Positions 43,209 to 50,895 of a stretch of DNA of 64,000 nt are shown here, one piece after another. The notes under the pieces are model-generated. The model did no database searches, was not told the DNA's origin, and saw only the letters and a list, made by a program, of their open reading frames with translations. Within the stretch, counting starts at the first letter, position 1, and every line of letters starts with the position of its first letter. Source of the DNA: Elusimicrobiota bacterium (GTDB lineage Bacteria; Elusimicrobiota; Elusimicrobia; UBA1565; UBA9628); NCBI GenBank assembly GCA_003151975.1, contig PLZD01000008.1:1-64000 (forward strand). The letters run 5' to 3'. A program made the translations under genes and the position numbers.

Positions 43209-43655
43209 GTGAAAACGATGAAAACCGGAATTCAAATTAAGGCCGTCGAACCCGATGCAGATTATTTGGGGATCGAAATTATGGCTTCAAACGGAAGGTT
43301 TGCAGGCTCAACGTTTATCTTTGCAGGACTGAGCGAGCTCAGCACCTTTGCGAAACAAATTGCAGGATTCCCGATAAAAATGGGCGACGAGCGGGAATAT
43401 AAATTCGGACACAGTGGTCACCATGTGGCCGGGGGATATTGCAGCCTTCGGTTTTATTGCGTTGATCTTCAAGGACATGCCATTGTTGAGCTGGTGTTTG
43501 AAGATGACAATCAGCGTTTCACATCGGGAACATGCAATCTCAGCCTCAACGTTGAGGCGGCAGGCATTGATCGATTTTGTGAAGAATTACGAACAATTGA
43601 GCGGGAGAAAGTGGGTGAGGCAATTCTTCCGATGAGCAGTCTAACATCGGCTTGA
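43209..43655 (+). CDS. Integron cassette protein, unknown function (148 aa)
   Basis: A 148-residue cytoplasmic protein of low GC compared with the flanks. It is predicted to be mostly beta with a C-terminal helix (DRFCEELRTIEREK). I do not recognise the family. It fills cassette 1 almost completely; its stop lies inside attC site 1, as is common in cassettes. GTG 43209 and ATG 43218 are both possible starts; neither has a clear ribosome site. Confidence 0.75.
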   Translation: MKTMKTGIQIKAVEPDADYLGIEIMASNGRFAGSTFIFAGLSELSTFAKQIAGFPIKMGDEREYKFGHSGHHVAGGYCSLRFYCVDLQGHAIVELVFEDDNQRFTSGTCNLSLNVEAAGIDRFCEELRTIEREKVGEAILPMSSLTSA

Positions 43656-43712
43656 ACGGACGGCGGCCATGAGGAGTTCCAGTAGCCGCCGCCTTTCAGC
43701 CAGGCGTTATGC
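43639..43712 (+). other. attC recombination site 1
   Basis: A 74-bp site bounded by GTCTAAC (43639-43645) and GTTATGC (43706-43712). The interior has complementary arms: CTTGAACGGACGGCGGCC on the left, and GCCGCCGCCTTTCAGCC on the right, allowing a folded hairpin. This is the standard attC plan. Confidence 0.85.
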
Positions 43713-43733
43713 GCCCAGTGGCGATCGCACGGC

Positions 43734-44012
43734 ATGATTGAAACGAGACTTGTTCTAGGTGTTGCTGCGTACGTACTCGCAAGCTTTCTCCTTTTGATTT
43801 GCGTTGGAGCCACGATCCATACTTTGAGAACAGGACGGTTCAGCTCAGGCGTGCATTTCGTTCCAACGATGGCTGCGTTTGTCGGTAGCACTATCCTTAG
43901 GGGTTCTTGGAAAGCGTTTTTTGTTGTCATAGTTCTCGATTTCGGTAGTTTCTTCATAAAAGGGAGGTGGCGGCCTTCTCCGCCTGAGCAGAGGAATTCA
44001 AACGGCTCATAG
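43734..44012 (+). CDS. Integron cassette membrane protein (92 aa)
   Basis: A 92-residue protein with two or three hydrophobic helices (LVLGVAAYVLASFLLLICVG; FVPTMAAFVGSTIL; AFFVVIVLDFGSFF) and a Pro/Ser-rich tail. The family is not recognised, but small membrane proteins are frequent in cassettes. It lies between the two attC sites; a minus-strand frame across both cassettes is a shadow. Confidence 0.7.
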   Translation: MIETRLVLGVAAYVLASFLLLICVGATIHTLRTGRFSSGVHFVPTMAAFVGSTILRGSWKAFFVVIVLDFGSFFIKGRWRPSPPEQRNSNGS

Positions 44013-44131
44013 GTGGTGAGGGCATTTCGTACACGGATGGTGAAGTTCGAGTTCGAACGTGAAAGTGTCGAAGTCCACATTTTGGGCGTGGCGTTTAACG
44101 GCGGGCGGGGCTACACTTGGAACTGAATGGC

Positions 44132-44206
44132 GCATAACATCGGCTTGAACGGACGGCGACCAGTGAGGACATCCAGTAGCTGCCGCCGTTCAGCCACTCG
44201 TTAGCA
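44132..44206 (+). other. attC recombination site 2
   Basis: A 75-bp site from GCATAAC (44132-44138) to GTTAGCA (44200-44206). It is closely similar to attC site 1, sharing ATCGGCTTGAACGGACGGCG and the right arm GCCGCC-TTCAGCCA, which suggests the cassettes were captured from the same integron lineage. Confidence 0.85.
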
Positions 44207-44208
44207 CC

Positions 44209-44281
44209 AGCCGAACGAATCAAAATCGATTTTGATTCTTTAGGACGGACAAATTGAAAACCGATTTTCATTCGTTCGGCT
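44209..44281. repeat. Long inverted repeat with a 22-bp internal palindrome
   Basis: The arms 44209-44233 and 44257-44281 match over 25 bp with two mismatches; the outer 12 bp (AGCCGAACGAAT) are perfect. The left arm overlaps a perfect 22-bp palindrome at 44217-44238. It begins 3 nt after attC site 2. There is no gene between 44013 and 44443. Confidence 0.75.
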
Positions 44282-44324
44282 GATCAATAATCCCGTCAGC
44301 CGTCTCGCCACTGGGCAGGTCTTC

Positions 44325-44414
44325 CTGGTTCGTTGCTTTAAAGCAACAGCGCCCGAAATAGATTTGTTTATTTGCGCCGAATTGGCCTGGTGTTGCTCTA
44401 GAGCAACGAACCAG
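44325..44414. repeat. Inverted repeat made of two 16-bp palindromes
   Basis: The arms 44325-44347 and 44392-44414 match over 23 bp except for two positions. Each arm contains its own perfect palindrome: GTTGCTTTAAAGCAAC (44332-44347) and GTTGCTCTAGAGCAAC (44392-44407). The T-to-C change is matched by A-to-G, so pairing is kept. Confidence 0.8.
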
Positions 44415-44443
44415 AAAAGATATTCAAACCCGGCCCGAACTTT

Positions 44444-46645
44444 TTAGGCCGAAGGCCAGGGCGCGTCTTTGCCGACGACGGCGGACAGCCACGGCATGCC
44501 CGAAAAAGATTCCGCCGGATGACCCGTGCAGAGGATGATGTTCGTGTAGCCGCGCTCGGAGAGCGTCTTCGCGTACTCTTCTCCTTTAATACCGTCGGCC
44601 AGATTCGAGTCGATGTATATCGTCGTATCTTTATCCAGCTCCTTGGCGCCGCGCTCGAACTCGGCGGGGCTAGAAAAAGCCTTGATCTTCTTGCCGCTCG
44701 CCTTGGACGCGGCCTTCCACACCGCGTGGACGAGCGCGTCATCGTCGATGAGCACGGCGTCGAACTCGCGCCGCTTGGCGCGCAGGGCGACGCGGATGGG
44801 CACGAATCCCGCCATGCCCTTGGGAATCATGCGAATCCCTAAGCGCACACAGTCGTCCAGAATATTCTTCTCCTCGAAGCGGCTCGTGACTAAAATCGCG
44901 CGCTCGGAAAGCCCTAGCTCCGCGATCAGGCTCAAGCCCGTCTCGGAGTAGCCGAGCAGCTCGTAGTCGACCAAATACAAAGCCTTGGCCGCCGCTTCGG
45001 GCTCGTCCATGACCCAGGCGCGGAATTCCTTGGGCGTGGAGAAATGCACCGTCTCGACGCCGTTGTCCTTGACGCGCTGTGAGTCGAAGCGGCCCTGCCA
45101 AACTTGGTGGATGCTGTTGTCGTCGTCGACGACGACGATGACATCTCCCTTTTGCACGCCGAGCTCGGAGACAAACCACGCCGGCGCCGGCGACTGCGGC
45201 ACGCGCAGAGTGACGATCGTGCCGTGATCCACCTTCGACTCGATCGAGAGCGTGCCGCCCCACGATTCGACGCTCGTGCGCGCGTAGAAAAGGCCGAGGC
45301 CCGTGCCCTCGGATTTCCCGTGCGTCATGCCGCGGTGGCCCAGACGCGGCAATATGTCGGGCGCGATGCCCTTGCCGTCGTCGCGCACGCGCAGAACGAC
45401 GGACTCCCCCTCGCGGCCGAGCTCGACGACGACCTTGCCCTTCTCGCCGCTGGCCTCGACGGCGTTGTTGACCAGATTTGAGAGCGCGCGCTTGAAGGCC
45501 ACGGGCTGGATCTTCGCGAATAAGCCGTACGACGAGGGCTCCAAGCGGCTGTCGATGTCGATGCCCATGCGCGAACGGAACTGCAGGCGCTTTTCCGAGA
45601 TCAGCGCGTCGACGTGGCTCGACACCAGCTGAACGGACGCTTCTTCCGTAGCGGCGCGGATGATGTCGGAGATCGAGAGCCCCTGGGCCGCGGCGTCGCG
45701 GTTCTTCTCGATGAGGTCGTTGGCGATGTCGCGGATGCGGGACACCGCGCTGCGTATGATCGACCGCCGGTCCTCTGAAAGATCGGACAGGTCGCGCATG
45801 ACGGAATCCAGGGCCGCCAACGGAGACCGGATATCATGCGCGACTTGGCGCGCGAGGTCCTGAAGCGCCAGCTGCCGCTCGGACTCCTGGCGGCGCGCGG
45901 CTTCCAGCTGCACCGCCTCGAAGAGCTCCTCGAAGGCGGATTTGAGGTCGTCGATCTCGCGCAGGCGGCCGCGATTGCCGCTGACGGTCAGCGGCGCCAA
46001 GGGCTTGGCCTTGCGGTCGAGCACCCAGGCGCGCAGGTCCTCGAGCGGAACCACGAAGAGGCTCGTAAAATAGCTGCGTGCCGACCACGCCAAGGCGAGC
46101 AGGCCCAGCAAAAGCGCGCTCAAAATCCAGGCGAACTGCTTGATTGAGAAGGCGCCCGAGCCGCCGTCCAACAGGACGAGGCTCAAGCCGATCCGGTCCT
46201 TGCCGCCCGAGAGGCCCGACTTGACGCCTTCGATCTCCGAGCAAAACAGCTTGCGCCCGCCGGTAAGCGTTTGGGCGGTGACGTCGGCGCAGGTCGGATG
46301 CGAGAGCTTGGTCAGGCCCAACGGCTCAAAAAGGGCCGCGCGGCCGTAGTCGCCGAGCAGAAGATCTCCGTCGTCGGTCAGGATGGCGGGCACCACGCCG
46401 CGCTCGCGCGAGATGAGGCTCAGCATGCGCTGCGTGTCGGAATAATCGGAGAGCTCCAGCGAGTGCTTCACGAGGTCGGACAGCACTTGGGATAGGCCCG
46501 TGTAGTAGGTCGCCTCGTTGCGCCGCAGCACGCTCGTGGAGAGCACGACGACCACGCACAACGAGACGCCGGCAATCACAATGATCGAGGCCAGGTAAAA
46601 GCGCTGCAGGTGCGAGCGGATGGACTGGAGAGGCTTGACCGTCAT
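44444..46645 (-). CDS. Hybrid sensor histidine kinase with two receiver-like domains
   Basis: A 733-residue membrane kinase. Two membrane helices (about 15-40 and 175-200) enclose an extracytoplasmic sensor. HisKA has the phospho-acceptor H270 in QVAHDIRSPLAAL; HATPase_c has LSNLVNNAVEA, DDGKGI and GTGLGLF. Two receiver-like domains follow, with VIVVVDDDNSI and D560 (LYLVDYELLG), then AVLIDDDALV and D679 (IYIDSNLADG). ATG 46645 overlaps the binding-protein stop (ATGA), so the binding protein is probably its periplasmic ligand sensor. No output regulator is adjacent. Confidence 0.92.
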   Translation of the reverse strand: MTVKPLQSIRSHLQRFYLASIIVIAGVSLCVVVVLSTSVLRRNEATYYTGLSQVLSDLVKHSLELSDYSDTQRMLSLISRERGVVPAILTDDGDLLLGDYGRAALFEPLGLTKLSHPTCADVTAQTLTGGRKLFCSEIEGVKSGLSGGKDRIGLSLVLLDGGSGAFSIKQFAWILSALLLGLLALAWSARSYFTSLFVVPLEDLRAWVLDRKAKPLAPLTVSGNRGRLREIDDLKSAFEELFEAVQLEAARRQESERQLALQDLARQVAHDIRSPLAALDSVMRDLSDLSEDRRSIIRSAVSRIRDIANDLIEKNRDAAAQGLSISDIIRAATEEASVQLVSSHVDALISEKRLQFRSRMGIDIDSRLEPSSYGLFAKIQPVAFKRALSNLVNNAVEASGEKGKVVVELGREGESVVLRVRDDGKGIAPDILPRLGHRGMTHGKSEGTGLGLFYARTSVESWGGTLSIESKVDHGTIVTLRVPQSPAPAWFVSELGVQKGDVIVVVDDDNSIHQVWQGRFDSQRVKDNGVETVHFSTPKEFRAWVMDEPEAAAKALYLVDYELLGYSETGLSLIAELGLSERAILVTSRFEEKNILDDCVRLGIRMIPKGMAGFVPIRVALRAKRREFDAVLIDDDALVHAVWKAASKASGKKIKAFSSPAEFERGAKELDKDTTIYIDSNLADGIKGEEYAKTLSERGYTNIILCTGHPAESFSGMPWLSAVVGKDAPWPSA

Positions 46646-48069
46646 CTCACCAAGGAGAAGTCGTACTCGTTGAGCGGGCCTTCGCCCAGGCCGGGCGTCG
46701 CGAGCTCCTTGCGGATCATGACCGCGCGCGTCGTCTTGGTCATGAGCGGCAGGACCAGGCACTCGTCGGCGATGGTCGCGGCGACCGAACGATAGCTTTG
46801 CGCGCGCTGGGTGGGATCGTTGAGCTGCTGGGTCGCGTTGATGCGTTTCTTGAGCGCCGCGCTTTGATAGCCGGTGATGTCGGCGTACGGCTCGCAAAAG
46901 GTCGCGAGGAACTCGTAGCCGTCGAGGTCGTTGGCCCGCAAGCCGATGACCGCGCCGTCGGCTCCCGACGAGAGGAACTCCAAGCCGTAGCGCGAGACGT
47001 CGTGGATCAAGGAGGTCTTGACGGGGCCCACGACCGCCGAGACGGCTTTCTCGTAGAGCCCGCGCTTCTCCTTGGGCACCGAGAGCTCGAGGAAGGCCAG
47101 GCGAAACGGCCGTCCCAGAGGCGCTGGGCCGGTGAGCGCGCGCTCGGGCCAATCGGGCGCGTAGCCGAGGATGCCGCGTGGAAAGAAGCTCTTGGGCACC
47201 TCGGCGCCGGAGCCGTAGCCCGCGACGATCGCGCTCCGGTCGATCGCGTTGAGAACCCTGCAGCGGTTCTCCTTCTTGTGCCAGGCCGGGAGCTTCGTGT
47301 TGAGCCCCAAGTAATATTGCTTGGGATCGAAAATGACGACCTCGCGGTACTTGCCCGCGTCCTCGGTCCTGAGCGCCTCGCCGTAGGGCGCGTCGAGCAC
47401 GTCGAAGCTCGCAAGCTTGGCCGGGTCGAGCGAGAAGGTCGCGGCCAGATGGAACACGAGGGGGCGGCCGTCGGCCACGGGGTCGAGCTCGATGAGCCCG
47501 CCGGCGCGGTCCCATTTGCCGACGCGGTACTTGCCGCAGCCCACCGGATTGTTCCAGAGCTCGGGATTGGCCTTGGCCTTCTCGATGAAGTCGCGCGGCA
47601 TCAGCGCGTAGTTGGGCGCGCCGAGGAATTTCAGAAAAGACGGAACGGAGGCGTGCAGGTGGAAAACGACCGTCCGCGAGTCCACCGCCTCGACGCGGTC
47701 GATCCAAGCGAAGACATAGCGCAAAACTAGACGCGAGGACTTGAGCAGCTCGAAGGTCGCCACGACGTCGTCGGCGGTCACGGGTCTTCCGTCGGTGAAC
47801 TTGACGCCGGGCTTGAGCGTCATCTGAAGCAAGGTCGGGCTCACGAAACGGATTTCGTCGGCGGCCTCTGGCGTGGAATCGCGCCCGCTCATGCGCAGAA
47901 GCTGGCAGTGCAGCTGGCGCGCCACCGTCAGCGACTGAGTGTCTTGGACGGCGGTTGGGTCCAAGGTGATCTGTGTGGCCGCGAGCGGAATGTTGATCGG
48001 CGCGCCCGCCGCACGCGCGCCGGGAGAGAGCAAAAGAGCCAGCGCCGCGGATTTTAGAACCTTCGCCAT
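46642..48069 (-). CDS. Extracytoplasmic solute-binding protein, family 5
   Basis: A 475-residue exported peptide/nickel-type binding protein (SBP_bac_5). Signal peptide MAKVLKSAALALLLSPGARA; the family pattern continues with VTADDVVATFELLK and YLGLNTK. No ABC permease or ATPase gene is adjacent, which is unusual and supports a sensing role with the coupled histidine kinase. ATG 48069 lies 16 nt inside the acyltransferase gene. Confidence 0.88.
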   Translation of the reverse strand: MAKVLKSAALALLLSPGARAAGAPINIPLAATQITLDPTAVQDTQSLTVARQLHCQLLRMSGRDSTPEAADEIRFVSPTLLQMTLKPGVKFTDGRPVTADDVVATFELLKSSRLVLRYVFAWIDRVEAVDSRTVVFHLHASVPSFLKFLGAPNYALMPRDFIEKAKANPELWNNPVGCGKYRVGKWDRAGGLIELDPVADGRPLVFHLAATFSLDPAKLASFDVLDAPYGEALRTEDAGKYREVVIFDPKQYYLGLNTKLPAWHKKENRCRVLNAIDRSAIVAGYGSGAEVPKSFFPRGILGYAPDWPERALTGPAPLGRPFRLAFLELSVPKEKRGLYEKAVSAVVGPVKTSLIHDVSRYGLEFLSSGADGAVIGLRANDLDGYEFLATFCEPYADITGYQSAALKKRINATQQLNDPTQRAQSYRSVAATIADECLVLPLMTKTTRAVMIRKELATPGLGEGPLNEYDFSLVR

Positions 48070-48833
48070 GTGACTCCCTTGCGGATGATCTTGGCCGGAT
48101 TGCCCGCCGCGGCGCAAAACGGCGGAATGTCGGAGCTCACCACGGCGCCCGCGCCGATGATGGCGCCCCGGCCGATCGTCACGCCCTTGAGTATGATGGA
48201 ACGGAATCCCAGCCAGACGTTATCTTCAATTTTGATGGGGGCCTTGCTGCCGCCGAACGTGTCGCCCAGAGGCCGGCCGTCGGGACGCATGACCGGATGT
48301 CCGTCGTAGTCCATGATCGAGACTTGCTGGCCGATCAGCACGCCCGCGCCGATATCGATGCTGGCCATGCAGTTGACCGTGCAACCGTGGCCGATGTACG
48401 ACGAGACGCCAAGGCGTACCGCGGCGTTGCGCGCGACCGTCAGATACGCGCCGGGACCGATGAAGGAGTTTTGCCCGAGCGTGAGGCGCGCGCCGTCGTG
48501 CAAAAGCACGCGCGTCGGAGAGAAATGCGGCGGGTTCTGCATGCGCCAATGCGGCATCAAGCCGATCGAGGCGAACAGCGGAGCGTCGAAGTGAAAGACG
48601 TCTTCCTTTTGAATGGGCCCGCGCGCGGGCTCGGACAGGATCGCGGCCGCCCCCACGACGCTGAGCTCGACATTCTTGCCGATCAGCAAGGACGGGCCGG
48701 CTTTAAATTTGGCGCCCGCGATTTTCGCGCGCGCGACGGCTTTATGATAGCGCCGCGCCAAAGTGCGCTCGTCGGCGTTGCGCGGGATGGACCAAACAGG
48801 GACCTCGCCGACGATCTTTCCCGCGTCTTTCAT
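48054..48833 (-). CDS. Left-handed beta-helix (hexapeptide) acyltransferase
   Basis: A 259-residue acyltransferase with hexapeptide repeats forming a left-handed beta helix (FIGPGAYLTVARNAAVRLG, SYIGHGCTVNCMASIDIGAG, then VWLGFRSIILKGVTIGRGAI). The family transfers acetyl or acyl groups from CoA, typically to sugars; the active His is probably in SYIGHGC. The domain layout resembles WbbJ/LpxA-like sugar acetyltransferases. ATG 48833 overlaps the MATE stop (ATGA). The substrate is unknown. Confidence 0.9.
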   Translation of the reverse strand: MKDAGKIVGEVPVWSIPRNADERTLARRYHKAVARAKIAGAKFKAGPSLLIGKNVELSVVGAAAILSEPARGPIQKEDVFHFDAPLFASIGLMPHWRMQNPPHFSPTRVLLHDGARLTLGQNSFIGPGAYLTVARNAAVRLGVSSYIGHGCTVNCMASIDIGAGVLIGQQVSIMDYDGHPVMRPDGRPLGDTFGGSKAPIKIEDNVWLGFRSIILKGVTIGRGAIIGAGAVVSSDIPPFCAAAGNPAKIIRKGVTWRRF

Positions 48834-50194
48834 GCGAGAGCCGGTTCGCGGCGGCCGGGCCCGAGACGCGCCGCCGCGGCGTAGTTGAGACCCAGATAAA
48901 CCGCGCAATAGAGGAAGACGATGCAGCCCAGAACCAGCGGCGTGCCGATGCCGGCAAAGACCGCGGCGCCCGTGGCCAGCACCATGACGCCGATCTCCGC
49001 GATGAAGAAATTGTTCATCGCGACCGAGTTCTTCTTGGCCGCGCGCAGCACGACGAGATAGACGTTGCCGAGCTGGCCGACCGCGCAGGCGAGAAAGTAA
49101 ACGGCCAGGAACGCGAAGTGCTCGGGCGGCGGCGCGTAGCCGTAGAGCAGGCGCATGAAGAGCGGCGCGAAGATCGCGCCCGCCACCAGCAGCACCTGCG
49201 TCGGCGCGAGGCTGACCGCGAAAAACCACGCGAACCAATCGGTCTCGAGCAGTCCCTTGCCGGATTCGGCCGAATGCTCTTGCGACGCGTCGCGGATGGC
49301 GATCTGGCCGCCGGCCAGCTGGGGCAAGGTCAGGATGTAGGCCAGGTGCAGGGCCAGCTGATAGGTGATGAGCAGGCTGGGCCCGCCCGGCGACTGCGCC
49401 AGGATCAAGGTATAAAGGAACGGGGAGGTCGAGCGCACCGCGGCGGTGCCCATCTCGTGCTGCCAGACCTCGCGCATCTCGGCAAAATGAAAGGCGCCAT
49501 GGTCCGAGGCACGGGCTGCGACCTGATACCAGGCGACGACCGCTAACGCCACGATCGCCACCGAGCCGCCGGCCGCGATGATGAGCATCGCATGCGGCAG
49601 CGGCAGGCCGCGGGTGAAAAAGAGATGCACCGCCGTAAAACCCGCAGCCGTCTTGACCGCGATCAGAAGTCCGACGTTGATGAGGCTCTTCACGCGCTGG
49701 TCCGAGGCGATCAGCAAAGCGTTGAGCGGCGCGTAGACCGCGGCCAGCGTGAGATTGAGCAGGCCGACGCGCAGATAGACGCGCGCGGCGTCCACATAAT
49801 CGGGCGCGACGCCGTACTTGCGCACGAGCAGGTCGATGAACGGAAAGGCCGCCAGCGCGACCAACACGGTCACGACGGCCACCGCCGCGACATGGATCTT
49901 CAGGATCGACCGCTGGCGCTCGGCGCAGCCCTTGCGCCGCCAAAAGATCAGGGCGCTGGTCGCCGCCGCTAGGCCGACGGCTTGAGCCACGAGGAAAAAA
50001 TTGTAGTTGACGCTGTGGATCAGCAGGGCGCCGGTGCCGAGCTTAGTGATGAAGCGGTTGTCGATGACGTGCTCCATCCTCTGCAAAAGCTGGGTCGCCC
50101 CCAGCGGCAGCAGCACGAGGAAATGCTCCTTGACCAGGCCGAGGTTGATTCGGCCCAGGAACGAGGCTATTTTTTTTGACGGATCGGTTCTCAT
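48830..50194 (-). CDS. MATE-family multidrug/lipid-type transporter
   Basis: A 454-residue inner-membrane protein with about 12 helices in two halves, as in MATE/MOP flippases. The N-terminal half has LLPLGATQLLQRMEHVIDNRF, close to the family start. Members move drugs or metabolites by Na+ or H+ exchange. Coupling to an acyltransferase suggests it may export the acylated product, as inference only. ATG 50194 overlaps the preceding small gene. Confidence 0.85.
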   Translation of the reverse strand: MRTDPSKKIASFLGRINLGLVKEHFLVLLPLGATQLLQRMEHVIDNRFITKLGTGALLIHSVNYNFFLVAQAVGLAAATSALIFWRRKGCAERQRSILKIHVAAVAVVTVLVALAAFPFIDLLVRKYGVAPDYVDAARVYLRVGLLNLTLAAVYAPLNALLIASDQRVKSLINVGLLIAVKTAAGFTAVHLFFTRGLPLPHAMLIIAAGGSVAIVALAVVAWYQVAARASDHGAFHFAEMREVWQHEMGTAAVRSTSPFLYTLILAQSPGGPSLLITYQLALHLAYILTLPQLAGGQIAIRDASQEHSAESGKGLLETDWFAWFFAVSLAPTQVLLVAGAIFAPLFMRLLYGYAPPPEHFAFLAVYFLACAVGQLGNVYLVVLRAAKKNSVAMNNFFIAEIGVMVLATGAAVFAGIGTPLVLGCIVFLYCAVYLGLNYAAAARLGPGRREPALA

Positions 50195-50457
50195 GAAGCG
50201 AGGCTAATTAAGTAGCACGGCACCGAGCGCCGGTTGGCGCCCGGTACCATGCCGACCTCAAAGATCTCGGTCGTTAGTGTGAGACGGGGGTACCCTTCGT
50301 CGGAGTTCCCCAGGCCATCTTCGCTGCTTTCATCATTTTTTAGTCCTCCGAATATCATCGGAGCATTTTTTATGCCAGCGGAAATACCCGCTTTAATCGC
50401 CTCTTTTGACTGAAAATGGCCTTTTTTATTTTCGAATGAGAACATTATTTGTTTCAA
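50191..50457 (-). CDS. Small AT-richer protein ahead of the MATE gene
   Basis: An 88-residue protein of unknown function. It is Lys, Gly and Asn rich, with an acidic middle (NDESSEDGLGNSDEGYP) and no membrane segment. Its stop overlaps the MATE start (ATGA), which supports translation. Start is TTG 50457 or ATG 50445; no clear ribosome site. Its low GC differs from neighbouring genes. Confidence 0.5.
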   Translation of the reverse strand: MKQIMFSFENKKGHFQSKEAIKAGISAGIKNAPMIFGGLKNDESSEDGLGNSDEGYPRLTLTTEIFEVGMVPGANRRSVPCYLISLAS

Positions 50458-50466
50458 ATGAGAATT

Positions 50467-50895
50467 TTAAGCGCCCCGCGTCAGGCGCATCCAGCGGTTC
50501 TTGCGCGTGTCGGTCTTGAAGCCGAAGCGGCGATATAGGCCGTGAGCGTCGCGGGTCTTGAGGTACCAACCGCGCACGCTCTTAAGCTCGCGCGATTTCA
50601 TGACGCACGACGTGAGCCACTTGCCGAGGCCGTTGGACTGCAAGTCAGGCCGAACATAAACGTCGCAGAGATACGCGTAAGTCGTCCGGTCGGTGATCAC
50701 GCGCGCCAGGCCGACCTGCTCGCGGCCGCGGTAGAGCCCGAAGCACAGCGAGTTTTGCATCGCTTTTTTTATCCGCGCGAAGGGACGGCCTTTGCCCCAG
50801 TACGAAACCGACAGGTAGGCGTGCGCGGCCTTGAAATCCAGGCGCTTGGGGTCCGTCGAGACGACGAAGCCGCCCCGAGCGAACCGCTCGATCAC
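50467..50895 (-). CDS. GNAT-family N-acetyltransferase
   Basis: A 142-residue GNAT acetyltransferase (acetyl-CoA dependent). VGLARVITDRTTYAYLCDVY and VRPDLQSNGLGKWL form the acetyl-CoA pyrophosphate loop (Q/R-x-x-G-x-G/A, here QSNGLG). AHGLYRRFGF is the usual C-terminal strand. GTG 50895 overlaps the ispDF stop by GTGA. Substrate unknown. Confidence 0.9.
   Translation of the reverse strand: MIERFARGGFVVSTDPKRLDFKAAHAYLSVSYWGKGRPFARIKKAMQNSLCFGLYRGREQVGLARVITDRTTYAYLCDVYVRPDLQSNGLGKWLTSCVMKSRELKSVRGWYLKTRDAHGLYRRFGFKTDTRKNRWMRLTRGA

Noticed and set aside
43511-44080. Minus-strand frame across both integron cassettes
   Set aside because: It spans an attC site and reads against both cassette genes. 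Cassette genes normally point the same way as the site.
44325-44414. Inverted repeat as a terminator for the histidine kinase gene
   Set aside because: The palindromes are not followed by a T-run on the minus strand, and the paired cores suggest another role.
46642-48117. Longer N-terminus for the binding protein (from 48117)
   Set aside because: The extra residues are basic and would precede the signal peptide. ATG 48069 gives a normal signal peptide.
48830-49943. Long frame joining the acyltransferase with sequence opposite the MATE gene frame
   Set aside because: The upstream part is an out-of-frame reading of the MATE gene. ATG 48833 with the ATGA overlap is the natural start.
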